Origin: Hyphomonadaceae bacterium
GTDB taxonomy: Bacteria; Pseudomonadota; Alphaproteobacteria; Caulobacterales; Hyphomonadaceae
Reading direction: 5' to 3'
Length of the DNA: 43,382 bases
NCBI GenBank assembly: GCA_027485145.1
Contig: JAIXRO010000033.1
Coordinates: forward strand, 1 to 43,382
Position numbers and translations under genes: made by a program. Under the pieces are notes generated by a model. The model was given only the letters and a program-made list of their open reading frames with translations, had not been told where the DNA came from and did not search any database. Of this stretch, positions 5,440 to 13,785 are shown piece by piece. The first letter of the stretch is position 1; each line of letters opens with the position of its first letter.

Positions 5440-8034
5440 TCAGGCGCCCGTCTTCTTCGCTGCCGGTTTCTTCTTCGCAGCAGCCGCTTTCCTAGTCGCA
5501 GCGACTTTCTTCGGCGCGGCCTTTTTCTTGCCGCCTGTGCCGGAACCGGCCTTGGCGTTAACGAGTTCGAGCGCGGCTTCGAGCGTGACCGTCTCCGGCG
5601 CCATCTCCTTTGGCAGCGTGGCGTTGACCTTACCCCACTTCACGTAGGGGCCGTATTTGCCGGCGAACACTTCGACCGCGCCGCCGTCCGGATGCTCGCC
5701 GAGCGACTTGAGCGCCGCCACGCCGCCGCGTCCACCGCCGGCGGCGGCTTTCGCGCGCTTGTCGGCGATCAGGTCCACGGCGCGGTTGATGCCGATGGAG
5801 AAGACCTCGGCCGGATCCTTCAGGTTCGCATAGGTCTTGCCATGCTGGATGTAGGGCCCGAAGCGGCCGAAATTGGCGAGGATCATCTCGCCATCCTCCG
5901 GGTGCGGACCAACTTCGCGCGGCAGGCTGAGCAGTTCCACGGCGCGCGACAGCGTCAGCGTGTCCGGACTGTCGGCCTTGGCGAGGCTGGCGCGCTTCGG
6001 CTTCTCGCCGTTCGCCATCTCGACATAGGGGCCGAACCGGCCCGATTTCAGCAGGATCATCTCGCCCTTTTCGGGGTGGATGCCGATCTCGTTGTCGTCG
6101 GGGTTGATCGCGCCGTCTCCGCCCTCGGACGAAAACTGGCGCGTGTACTTGCATTCGGGGTGGCGCGAGCAGCCGACGAAGGCGCCGAACTTGCCGAGCT
6201 TCATCGACAACTCGCCCTGCTTGCACAGCGGGCAGAGGCGCGGGTTCTCGATCGGATTTCCGTCCGCGTCCTGACGGGGAAAGACATAGGCGCCGAGCGT
6301 TTCGTTGAGCGCGTCCAGCACGTGCGTGACGCGCAGGTCCTTGGTGCCGCCAATGTCGGCGGCAAACTGGGTCCAGAAATCACGCAGGAAGGTTTTCCAG
6401 TCGAGCTTTCCGTCCGAGATCACGTCGAGCTTTTCCTCGAGGCCGGCGGTGAAGTCATACTCCACATAGCGCGCAAAGAAATTCTCGAGGAAGGCGGTGA
6501 CAAGGCGGCCTTTGTCCTCTGGCACCAGCGCCTTGCCTTCGACGCGCACATAGCCGCGGTCTTCCAGCGTCGACATGGTGGAGGCGTAGGTGGAGGGCCG
6601 GCCGATGCCGAGTTCTTCGAGGCGCTTGACGAGCGAAGCCTCGGTATAGCGCGGCGGCGGGGTGGTGAAGGACTGGTTGGCGTCCGCCTTCAGAAGGTCC
6701 GCATGCTGACCTTCGGCCATTTTCGGCAGGCGGCCTTCGGCGTCGTCATCATCGTCGCCGGCGTCATGACCTTCGGTGTAGAGCTTGATGTAGCCATCGA
6801 ACACGACAACCTGGCCTGTGGCGCGCAGCACGGCGCGCTTGTCGCGCGAGGCGAGGTCGATTGTCGTGCGCTCGAACAGCGCCGCTTCCATCTGGCAGGC
6901 CACCGCGCGGCGCCAGACGAGGGTATAGAGTTTCTTCAGGTCGCCTTCGCCGTGATATTCATCCGGGCGCAGATTGAAATCGGTCGGGCGGATCGCCTCG
7001 TGGGCTTCCTGCGCGTTCTTCGCCTTCGATGAATAGCGGCGCGTGTTTTCCGGCAGGTAGCGCGCGCCATAGTTCGACTGGATCATCGCGCGGGCGGCGA
7101 CATAGGCCTCCTCGGCCATGTTGACGCCGTCGGTTCGCATATAGGTGATGCGGCCTTCTTCATAGAGTTTCTGCGCGGCCTGCATGGTGCGCTTGGCGTT
7201 GAAGCCGAGTTTGCGGCTGGCTTCCTGCTGCAGCGTGGACGTGATGAAGGGCGGCGGCGGGTTGCGCTTGACGGGCTTCGCCTCGACGCTGGCGACCGAA
7301 TAGCCGCCGGTCTTGACGATCTCCAGCGCGCGGTCTGCATCGCCCTTGTTGCCGAGGGTGAACTTCTTCAGCGTGTCGCCATTGAGGCTGTAGAGGCGCG
7401 CTTCAAACGCGGTGCCATCCGGCGCGCGCAGTTCGCATTCGATGTTCCAGTATTCCTGCGGGCGGAAGAGTTCGATCTCGTTCTCGCGGTCGCAGACGAT
7501 GCGCAGCGCCACCGACTGCACGCGGCCCGCCGAGCGCGAGCCCGGCAGCTTGCGCCACAGCACCGGCGAGAGATTGAAACCGACGAGATAGTCCAGCGCC
7601 CGGCGCGCGAGGTAGGCGTCCACCAGTTCGGCGTCGATCTGGCGCGGGTTTTCCATGGCGGTGGTGACAGCGGTCTTGGTGATCGCGTTGAACACGACGC
7701 GCTCGACGACGGTGTCCTTTTTCAGGGCGCGGCGTTTCTTCAGCGCTTCGACGAGGTGCCAGGAAATCGCCTCGCCTTCGCGGTCAGGGTCGGTCGCCAG
7801 GATCAGCGTGTCGGCGTCCTTGAGGGCGTTCGCGATATCGGAGATGCGCTTCGCCGATTTGGCGTCCGCCTCCCACACCATCTCGAAATCATTGTCCGGA
7901 TCGACCGATCCGTTCTTGGACGGAAGGTCGCGGATATGGCCGTAGGAGGCGAGGACCTTATAGTCCTTGCCCAGGTACTTGTTGATCGTTTTGGCCTTGG
8001 CAGGCGACTCGACGACGACAAGTTTCATGGCCAT
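5440..8034 (-). CDS. topA: DNA topoisomerase I (type IA)
   Basis: Type IA topoisomerase of 864 residues that relaxes negative supercoils. The TOPRIM domain is at the N-terminus (KLVVVESPAKAK near 4-15; DPDREGEAI near 115). The catalytic tyrosine is in GRITYMRTDG, about Y298. One intact C4 zinc ribbon (CPLCKQG...GCSRHPECKY) is followed by several degenerate topoisomerase C-terminal repeats containing GRFGPY and GKYGPY. A Lys/Ala-rich basic tail ends KKTGA. The start is ATG at 8034 or 8028 (MKLVVVES is the family-typical N-terminus). The last 40 codons differ from the remnant at 4322-4438, so the tail seems to have been replaced by insertion of foreign DNA. The enzyme itself is full length. Confidence 0.97.
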   Translation of the reverse strand: MAMKLVVVESPAKAKTINKYLGKDYKVLASYGHIRDLPSKNGSVDPDNDFEMVWEADAKSAKRISDIANALKDADTLILATDPDREGEAISWHLVEALKKRRALKKDTVVERVVFNAITKTAVTTAMENPRQIDAELVDAYLARRALDYLVGFNLSPVLWRKLPGSRSAGRVQSVALRIVCDRENEIELFRPQEYWNIECELRAPDGTAFEARLYSLNGDTLKKFTLGNKGDADRALEIVKTGGYSVASVEAKPVKRNPPPPFITSTLQQEASRKLGFNAKRTMQAAQKLYEEGRITYMRTDGVNMAEEAYVAARAMIQSNYGARYLPENTRRYSSKAKNAQEAHEAIRPTDFNLRPDEYHGEGDLKKLYTLVWRRAVACQMEAALFERTTIDLASRDKRAVLRATGQVVVFDGYIKLYTEGHDAGDDDDDAEGRLPKMAEGQHADLLKADANQSFTTPPPRYTEASLVKRLEELGIGRPSTYASTMSTLEDRGYVRVEGKALVPEDKGRLVTAFLENFFARYVEYDFTAGLEEKLDVISDGKLDWKTFLRDFWTQFAADIGGTKDLRVTHVLDALNETLGAYVFPRQDADGNPIENPRLCPLCKQGELSMKLGKFGAFVGCSRHPECKYTRQFSSEGGDGAINPDDNEIGIHPEKGEMILLKSGRFGPYVEMANGEKPKRASLAKADSPDTLTLSRAVELLSLPREVGPHPEDGEMILANFGRFGPYIQHGKTYANLKDPAEVFSIGINRAVDLIADKRAKAAAGGGRGGVAALKSLGEHPDGGAVEVFAGKYGPYVKWGKVNATLPKEMAPETVTLEAALELVNAKAGSGTGGKKKAAPKKVAATRKAAAAKKKPAAKKTGA
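5505..5562. repeat. Direct repeat, copy 2 (inside topA)
   Basis: Partner of the repeat at 4381-4438, lying in frame within the topA C-terminal coding region. It encodes VNAKAGSGTGGKKKAAPKK. Downstream of it (towards 5440) the coding tail differs from the stranded tail, so the current topA terminus was probably brought in with the inserted DNA. Confidence 0.8.
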
Positions 8035-8053
8035 TCCCAGTCAGTTCATGTTC

Positions 8054-8097
8054 GCGGCGTTTTCCCGAAAACCGGTTCCCAATTTTCGGAACGCCGC
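8054..8097. repeat. Bulged palindrome (REP-like) between lptG and topA
   Basis: Nested complementary arms GCGGCGTT (8054-8061) / AACGCCGC (8090-8097) and CCGAAAA (8065-8071) / TTTTCGG (8083-8089) enclose CCGGTTCCCAA. The motif GAAAACCGGTTCCCA with flanking TTTTCGG is one I recognise as a widespread intergenic repeat in alphaproteobacteria. It lies in the gap between lptG and topA, so it could act as a terminator-like or mRNA-stability hairpin after lptFG. There is no U-tract on either side. Positions may be off by one base. Confidence 0.65.
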
Positions 8098-8153
8098 TTG
8101 AAGGGCGGCAGGAATGGTCCGGGGGGGCGGGCCGTGTCAAGGCCGCAGCGGCG

Positions 8154-9275
8154 TTAGCCGTCCTCGCGGTAGGCAATGAAGGCGAGGGCCGCGAACAGCA
8201 CGAACAGGGGGGGCGACCAGGCCGCGATCGGCGGCGGGGCCGCGCCTGTAGCCCCGAGGCTGGCCGAAAACTGGGTGAAGAAATAAAGGCCCACAGCCGC
8301 CAGAACGCCGGTGGCCAGGAGACCCGAGGTTCCCCCCAGACGCTGCAATCTGAGGCAGGCGAGGGCCCCGATGAGCGCCATCGCGACGAAAAGTACCGGG
8401 GTGGCGGTGAGGGTGTACCAGCGCATCGTGTAGCGCGAGGCATCAAGCCCCGCGGCGCGCGTCTGGCCGATGAAACGGGGCAGCGACCAGAAGCCGATGG
8501 TGTTCGGCGAGGCAAACTTGTCGAGCAGGGTGACGGCATCGACGTTGGTGGGGATGGCGAGCGTGTCGCGGCGTTCGGGCGGCAGGTTGGGGAGATTCTC
8601 GACGAGATTCTCGAGTTGCCAGAAGCCTTCGTGGAGGGTGGCCTTTTCGGCGTCGATGCGGCGCACGAAGGCATAGTCGTTCGTCGGCTTGCGCCCGTCA
8701 TAGAGGCGCTGTTCCTCGATCAGCTTGACGTCCAGCAGCGTGCGGCCGGAATCCTCGACCTTGCGGGCGTGGATGACATACTGGCTCGTGTCATCGCCCT
8801 GGCGCAGCCAGATGCCGGTATCGGCGACCGCCAGTGTTTCCTGGCCGATCTGCAGCAGGCGGGAGCGCTCGAACTCGAACGCCTGCGTGAGGCGCGCGGC
8901 GAAGGGGTTGAGGATCAGCGACGAGAAGAGGCCAAGCCCCGCTGCCAGCACGATCACGGGCGTCAGGAAGCGCCAGGCTGACAGGCCGCTGGCGCGGATG
9001 ATCGAAAGTTCGGAGCGCCGGTTGAGCCGCGTGAAGGCGAGCATGCTGGCGGCGAGCAGCGCGAAGGGCAGGGTCTGCTCGATCAGCAGCGGCAGCTTCA
9101 TCAACGACAGGCGAATGGCACTGACGAGGCTGAGGCTGACATCGCCGCCGACCGTGCGCAGCTGTTCCACCACGTCGATCATCAGGATCGCGAGCAGCAG
9201 GACGCCGAGCACGAGGACGAGCCCCGAAAGGCATTCCTTGAGAATGTAGATCTGGATCCGGGACAGGGTGGGCAT
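8154..9275 (-). CDS. lptG: LPS export ABC transporter permease LptG
   Basis: Inner-membrane permease of 373 residues from the LptB2FG complex, which extracts lipopolysaccharide from the inner membrane and feeds it to LptC. Three N-terminal transmembrane helices, a large periplasmic beta-jellyroll region (about 135-260) and three C-terminal helices match YjgP/YjgQ family topology. I chose the start MPTLSRIQIYILKE at 9275 because it overlaps the lptF stop by one base (TGATG) and gives the expected N-terminal amphipathic helix. It is translationally coupled to lptF. Calling it LptG rather than LptF rests on gene order. Confidence 0.93.
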   Translation of the reverse strand: MPTLSRIQIYILKECLSGLVLVLGVLLLAILMIDVVEQLRTVGGDVSLSLVSAIRLSLMKLPLLIEQTLPFALLAASMLAFTRLNRRSELSIIRASGLSAWRFLTPVIVLAAGLGLFSSLILNPFAARLTQAFEFERSRLLQIGQETLAVADTGIWLRQGDDTSQYVIHARKVEDSGRTLLDVKLIEEQRLYDGRKPTNDYAFVRRIDAEKATLHEGFWQLENLVENLPNLPPERRDTLAIPTNVDAVTLLDKFASPNTIGFWSLPRFIGQTRAAGLDASRYTMRWYTLTATPVLFVAMALIGALACLRLQRLGGTSGLLATGVLAAVGLYFFTQFSASLGATGAAPPPIAAWSPPLFVLFAALAFIAYREDG

Positions 9276-10417
9276 CAGGCCATCGCCTTCTTGCGCGAGG
9301 CCAGCAGGCTGTCGGCCCGCGCCGTGCGCCGCCCGATCCGGCGTCCGCGCCCGAAATAGACCCAGGACAAGGTCACGATGGCGAGCACCGGCACCGTCCA
9401 TTGCGCGACGTTGAGGGACGGATCGTCGGAGGCGGCCGATTGTAGCGCGAGCTGGACGACCAGCACCAGGGTCGCGCCGGCCGCCGCGATGCCGATCCGG
9501 CGGCTATAGCCCTGCCGGCTGAAATCGCCGCCGAGCACCGCCACGATGGCGAGAAGGGCCATCACGATATTGAGCAAGGGCGTGGTCAGCCGGGCATTCG
9601 CCTCGGCGAGGAAGGCGTCCGCCTCCTTGTTCTGGAAGTAATCCTTCCGGTCCACGAAGAACAGCTCGTGCAGGTATTTGTCCGAGGCCTTGAGGATCAG
9701 TTCGGAGTCTTCCTTCATGAATTCGGTCAGGTCGAACATGTACTGGTCGAACTCGAGGATCGAGAGTTGCCCGGCTTCGTCGAGTTGCTGGCTGAGCGCG
9801 TCGCGCAGCATCATGGTCGGGCGTCCGTCGACCGAGACCAGCGCGGCGGAGCGGGCGAGAATGTCGGTCGGATAGTCCGGGTCCGTCATATCGGAGATCA
9901 GCACACCGCGCAGTTCGCCGCCGACCTGTTCGCGCGCATAGAAGGTGAGGCGTTCGCCATTGGTGGTGAACTGGCCCGGCCGGATCAGCGCGGCAGCAAG
10001 GTCGGCGCGGGCGACGGAGACCGCCTCACGCATCGTGCGCTGCGAGGCGGGCTGGACCCAGAGGTTCACCGCGAGGTGCATCACCGCGCAGGCGAGCGCG
10101 AGACGCAGGATCGGCGAGGCGACCTGCCAGCGCGTCATCCCGGCCGCCTGCGCGACGACGATTTCGGAATCCTTGTGGATACGGTTCAGCGACCAGACCG
10201 CACCGACGAAGATGGCCAGCGGCGTGAGCAGCGCCACAACCTGCGGCGAGCCGAGAACGACAATATAGAAGTAGGTCAGCGCCGATTGCCGGTTCTCGAG
10301 GATCAGGTCGGTGCGCGACAAGCCCTGCGCGAGCAGGGCCATCAGCACGAGGCTGCCCACGATGATCACCACCGCCTGAAGCACCTGCTGGAACATATGA
10401 GCCTGGATTTTCGTCAT
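9275..10417 (-). CDS. lptF: LPS export ABC transporter permease LptF
   Basis: Second YjgP/YjgQ permease, 380 residues, partner of LptG in the LPS extraction transporter. Hydrophobic helices lie near 13-33, 50-80 and 100-120, a periplasmic domain near 130-260, and three helices near 275-360. The segment GSPQVVALLTPLAIFVGAVW is typical of family helix 2. The C-terminal end is Arg/Lys-rich (GRGRRIGRR, ASRKKAMA). It is the first gene of the lptF-lptG operon and diverges from pepA across about 124 bp, a pairing common in proteobacteria. Confidence 0.93.
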   Translation of the reverse strand: MTKIQAHMFQQVLQAVVIIVGSLVLMALLAQGLSRTDLILENRQSALTYFYIVVLGSPQVVALLTPLAIFVGAVWSLNRIHKDSEIVVAQAAGMTRWQVASPILRLALACAVMHLAVNLWVQPASQRTMREAVSVARADLAAALIRPGQFTTNGERLTFYAREQVGGELRGVLISDMTDPDYPTDILARSAALVSVDGRPTMMLRDALSQQLDEAGQLSILEFDQYMFDLTEFMKEDSELILKASDKYLHELFFVDRKDYFQNKEADAFLAEANARLTTPLLNIVMALLAIVAVLGGDFSRQGYSRRIGIAAAGATLVLVVQLALQSAASDDPSLNVAQWTVPVLAIVTLSWVYFGRGRRIGRRTARADSLLASRKKAMA

Positions 10418-10541
10418 GACCGGGCGGGGTGCGACACTCTATCGGGGAAAAACAGGCGGTGAGGAGCTGTGAATTCCCTTGCTAACGAGTTGCGCTTGGC
10501 GCGTCGATGCTTAGTTTCCGCTGCAAACGGAGTTTCCACAC

Positions 10542-12008
10542 ATGAAAATCACTTTCGCAGAAAGCGCCAAGGCCGATATCGCGGCGTTCATCGTCGATGA
10601 TGACGGCCGGCTTCCCGAAGCCGCCGCGGCGCTCGACAAGGCCAGCGGCGGCCTGCTCAGCGAGGCGCTGGACGGCGGACGGTTTGACGGAAAGACGGGC
10701 CAGCAGGCCCTCGTGGTGCTGCCCAAAGGGCTCGATGCCCGGCGGGTGCTGCTGCTCGGCGGCGGCAAGCCAAAGAAGCGCGACAACCGCGCCCTCGAAA
10801 CCATCGGCGCGAATCTCGTGAAGGCGATCGGTTCCAGCGGCTTCAAGACCGCCTCGATCGTCGGTGGGGATCCCGAATCGGCCGCGCGGGTGGCGGTGGG
10901 AGCCAAACTGGCTGCCTATCGTTTCGATACCTATTTCACCAAACTGAAACCGGACCAGAAGCCGAGCCTTTCGGGCCTGACGGTCGTTTCCACAGATCCG
11001 AAGGCGGCCAAGGCCGCGTTCGCCCCACTCGATGCGGCCACGGATGGCACCTATCTCGCGCGCGACCTTGTGAACCTGCCGCCGAACGATCTCTATCCCG
11101 AATCGTTTGCCGCGAAGGTGAAGGAACTCGAGCCGCTGGGCCTTGAAGTCGAAATCCTCGGCGAAAAGCAGATGGCAAAGCTCGGCATGGGCGCGCTGCT
11201 CGGCGTCGGGCAGGGCTCGGTCAAGGAAAGCCAGCTCGGCATCATCCGCTGGAACGGCGGCAAGCCGGGTGAAGACCCGGTCATCCTCGTCGGCAAGGGC
11301 GTCTGCTTCGATACCGGCGGCATCTCGCTGAAGCCCGGCCCGAACATGGAGAACATGCGAGGCGACATGGGCGGCGCGGCAGCGGTGACCGGCACCATGC
11401 GCGCGCTCGCGCAGCGCAAGGCGAAGGTCAACGTGGTCGGCCTGATCGGCCTTGTCGAGAACATGCCGGACGGCAACGCGATCCGCCCCGGCGACATTCT
11501 CCACTCGGCCTCCGGCCAGACCATCGAAGTTCAGAACACGGACGCTGAAGGCCGGCTCGTCCTGTGCGACGTGCTCTGGTACGCGCAGGAACACTTCAAG
11601 CCGAAGGCGATCGTGGACCTTGCGACGCTCACCGGCGCCATCGTCGTCTCGCTCGGCCATCACCATGCCGGCATGTTCACGGACTCCGACGATCTCGCTG
11701 CCGAATTGACGAAGGCGGGCCTCTCCGAAGGCGAGCGCGTGTGGCGGATGCCGCTCGGCGCGGAGTATGATGTGCAGATCAAGTCGAAGTTTGCCGACAT
11801 GCGCAATATCGGCGGCCCGGCCGCGGGCTCGATCACGGCGGCGCAGTTCCTCAAGCGCTTCGTCAAGGACGGCGTGAAATGGGCGCACCTCGATATCGCG
11901 GGCGTCGCCTGGGTTGAGGGCGAGAAAGCCCCGACCGATCCGAGCTGGGCGTCCGGCTATGGTCCGCGCCTGCTCAACAAATGGATCATGGAAAACTACG
12001 AAGCGTAG
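10542..12008 (+). CDS. pepA: Leucyl aminopeptidase (M17 family)
   Basis: Cytoplasmic M17 aminopeptidase of 488 residues that removes N-terminal amino acids using two metal ions. The family signature NTDAEGRL is at residues 332-339. Upstream, VGKGVCFDTGGISLKP carries the metal-binding Lys and Asp, and MRGDMGGAAAV follows. The N-terminal domain (about 1-160) is the less conserved hexamer-forming part. The ATG at 10542 follows ACGGAG with good spacing. In E. coli this protein also binds DNA, but nothing here tests that. A 536-codon open frame on the opposite strand is a composition artefact. Confidence 0.96.
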   Translation: MKITFAESAKADIAAFIVDDDGRLPEAAAALDKASGGLLSEALDGGRFDGKTGQQALVVLPKGLDARRVLLLGGGKPKKRDNRALETIGANLVKAIGSSGFKTASIVGGDPESAARVAVGAKLAAYRFDTYFTKLKPDQKPSLSGLTVVSTDPKAAKAAFAPLDAATDGTYLARDLVNLPPNDLYPESFAAKVKELEPLGLEVEILGEKQMAKLGMGALLGVGQGSVKESQLGIIRWNGGKPGEDPVILVGKGVCFDTGGISLKPGPNMENMRGDMGGAAAVTGTMRALAQRKAKVNVVGLIGLVENMPDGNAIRPGDILHSASGQTIEVQNTDAEGRLVLCDVLWYAQEHFKPKAIVDLATLTGAIVVSLGHHHAGMFTDSDDLAAELTKAGLSEGERVWRMPLGAEYDVQIKSKFADMRNIGGPAAGSITAAQFLKRFVKDGVKWAHLDIAGVAWVEGEKAPTDPSWASGYGPRLLNKWIMENYEA

Positions 12009-12084
12009 ATCGGCCCAAGCTGGCAAATCGGGCGAGGCGTTCTTATCTGAGCGCCTCGTTTGACAGCCTGCGAGGACGCTTCCG

Positions 12085-12834
12085 ATGCCCACCGTATTGA
12101 TTACCGGCGCCAGCCGGGGACTGGGCGCGAACGCCGCCCTTCATCTGGCCGCCAAAGGCTTTGACGTGATCGGCACCTATGCCAGCGCCGCCGGCAAGGC
12201 CGAAGAGGTCGCTGCCGAGATCAGGGCCAAGGGCCGCAAGGCGGCGATGCTGAAGCTCGACACGGGCGATGCGTCGGCGTTCGACGCGTTTGCCGGCGAG
12301 GTGAAGAACGTGCTCTCCGGCTGGGGCGCGCAAGGGCTTGATGGCCTTGTCAACAATGCGGGTTTCGGCGCAGGCGCCTCCATCGCCGAGACCACCGAAG
12401 CCCAGCTCGACAGCCTGTTCGCGGTGCACGTCAAAGGCCCGTTCCTGCTGACCGGCAAGCTGCTGCCGCTGATCAACAAGGGTGGTTCGGTCGTGAACCT
12501 CTCGTCCGGTCTCGCCCGGTTTTCGTATCCCGGCTACGCGGCCTATGCGAGCATGAAGGGCGCGGTCGAAGTGATGACGCGCTACATGGCGACCGAGTTC
12601 GGCCCGCTTGGCATTCGCGTCAACACCCTGGCGCCGGGCGCCATTGAAACCGACTTCGGCGGCGGCGCGGTGCGCGACAACGCGGCGCTGAACGAGATGA
12701 TTGCCCAGCAAACCCCGCTTGGCCGGGTCGGCTTGCCGGATGACATCGGCAAGGCGATTGCCTTGCTTGTCTCGAACGAGTCTGGCTGGATCAGCGGGCA
12801 GCGGATCGAAGCGTCCGGAGCGATCCACTCGTAG
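12085..12834 (+). CDS. SDR family NAD(P)-dependent oxidoreductase
   Basis: Classical short-chain dehydrogenase/reductase of 249 residues. The cofactor motif TGASRGLG is at 7-14, NNAG at 90-93, the catalytic Ser at about 141, and the YxxxK pair Y154/K158 (YASMK). The tail NESGWISGQRIEASGAIHS is the usual SDR C-terminus, with Gly-Gln before the final strand. Substrate is unknown; FabG-like enzymes look alike at this level. It lies between pepA and holC on the same strand, 7 bp before holC, so the two probably share a transcript. Confidence 0.88.
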   Translation: MPTVLITGASRGLGANAALHLAAKGFDVIGTYASAAGKAEEVAAEIRAKGRKAAMLKLDTGDASAFDAFAGEVKNVLSGWGAQGLDGLVNNAGFGAGASIAETTEAQLDSLFAVHVKGPFLLTGKLLPLINKGGSVVNLSSGLARFSYPGYAAYASMKGAVEVMTRYMATEFGPLGIRVNTLAPGAIETDFGGGAVRDNAALNEMIAQQTPLGRVGLPDDIGKAIALLVSNESGWISGQRIEASGAIHS

Positions 12835-12841
12835 GAACACA

Positions 12842-13315
12842 ATGTCCGAAACCCTCCGCCCCGAATGGTGGTTCTACCATCTCTCGCGCACGCCGCTGGA
12901 GGTGGCGGCGCCGCCGTTGATGCAGAAATGCCTCGAGGCGGGGTGGCGCGTGCTGGCTGTCTCGCCGGACATGGAGCGGCTGGCGAAACTCGACGCCGCG
13001 CTGTGGACGTTCGATGACGCCTCCTTCCTGCCGCACGGCCAGGCAGAGGCGCCGGGGCTGGACGCGGCGCGCCAGCCGGTGCTGCTGTCGGCGAAGCTGA
13101 AGAATGCGAACAATGCCGACGCGCTGGTGCTGATGGACGGCACCGATGCGCCGGTGGAGGCGCCATTCCGGCGCTGCATGGTGATCTTCGAGGACGGCGA
13201 CAAGGACACGCGCGCGCGAGCGCGCGAGCAGTTCAAGGCGGCGAAGGAGTCGGGTCTGGTGACGCGCTATTTCCAGCAGACGTCCGCAGGCGGATGGAAA
13301 GAGGCGGGGGTTTAG
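12842..13315 (+). CDS. holC: DNA polymerase III chi subunit
   Basis: HolC-like chi subunit of 157 residues. In the clamp-loader complex, chi binds psi and single-stranded DNA-binding protein. Recognisable features are WWFYHLSRTPLEVAAPPLMQ at the N-terminus, WRVLAV, the LDAALWTFDDASFLPHG segment and QPVLLS. The ATG at 12842 follows AGGA, which overlaps the stop region of the preceding gene. pepA followed by holC is a common proteobacterial order; here an SDR gene separates them. A strong inverted-repeat element follows and may end the transcript. Confidence 0.92.
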   Translation: MSETLRPEWWFYHLSRTPLEVAAPPLMQKCLEAGWRVLAVSPDMERLAKLDAALWTFDDASFLPHGQAEAPGLDAARQPVLLSAKLKNANNADALVLMDGTDAPVEAPFRRCMVIFEDGDKDTRARAREQFKAAKESGLVTRYFQQTSAGGWKEAGV

Positions 13316-13328
13316 GGGCGGTTCTGTG

Positions 13329-13431
13329 TGGCCCATCCTTCGACTTCGCTCAGGATGAGCTCACTTTGCTTGGCGGCAGCAACGTTTCCAAACCACGCTA
13401 CTCATCCTGAGCGAAGTCGAAGGATGGGCCA
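13329..13431. repeat. REP/MITE-like inverted-repeat element
   Basis: Perfect 31-bp inverted arms (13329-13359 and 13401-13431) are separated by a 41-bp spacer. The arms contain CCTTCGACTTCGCTCAGGAT, a motif I recognise as a frequent intergenic repeat in high-GC bacteria. It lies between the convergent ends of holC and the PhnA-type gene, where the large hairpin could stop transcription from both sides. The architecture matches the element at 844-949, but the arm sequence is unrelated. Confidence 0.8.
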
Positions 13432-13455
13432 AGCGGCACGCCTTTGAGGCATGCT

Positions 13456-13785
13456 TCAAACCTTCTTCACGAACTCCGATTTCAGGCCCATTGCGCCGAT
13501 GCCGTCGATCTTGCAGTCGATGTCGTGGTCGCTGTCGACGAGGCGGATGTTCTTGACCTTGGTGCCGCGCTTCACGACGAGGGATGAACCCTTCACCTTC
13601 AGGTCCTTGATCACGGTGACGGTGTCACCGTCCGTGAGCGGATTACCGACCGAGTCCTTGATCACATTCGCCGTTGCTGGCGCCGCCTCGGCCCACTCGT
13701 GCCCGCACTCGGGGCAGATCAGCATCGCGCCATCCTCATAGGCCAGCACGGATTCGCATTCGGGGCAGGCGGGAAGGTCTTTCAT
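13456..13785 (-). CDS. PhnA/YjdM-type zinc-ribbon protein
   Basis: Protein of 109 residues. An N-terminal zinc ribbon (CPECES...ICPECGHEW) is followed by the PhnA/YjdM domain with [22 protein letters not shown] and [13 protein letters not shown]. The family is often annotated as alkylphosphonate utilisation, but that name is historical and the molecular role is unclear. I chose the start [10 protein letters not shown] at 13785 because its ATG overlaps the stop of the upstream thioesterase gene (ATGA). Sequence between CPECE and ICPEC resembles that of full-length relatives, so the protein appears complete. Confidence 0.88.
   Translation of the reverse strand: MKDLPACPECESVLAYEDGAMLICPECGHEWAEAAPATANVIKDSVGNPLTDGDTVTVIKDLKVKGSSLVVKRGTKVKNIRLVDSDHDIDCKIDGIGAMGLKSEFVKKV

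Larger units (their letters stand above)
4439..5504. mobile_element. Low-GC two-gene insertion at the topA 3' end
   Basis: About 1.07 kb lies between near-identical 58-bp direct repeats of topA 3' sequence. Its base composition is visibly closer to 50% GC than the surrounding DNA, with AT-rich codons (TTT, AAA, AAT, CTA) rare in the neighbours. It holds two overlapping minus-strand genes and a replacement topA C-terminus. There is no integrase, transposase or terminal inverted repeat, so it would have moved by a recombinase supplied in trans or by homologous recombination with foreign DNA. A weak 7-bp inverted repeat (AGCCCAA 4441-4447, TTGGGCT 4493-4499) lies just inside copy 1. The mobile-element label is an inference. 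Confidence 0.55.

Noticed and set aside
10482-12092. 536-codon open frame antisense to pepA
   Set aside because: No domain, and pepA on the plus strand is complete with its catalytic signature.
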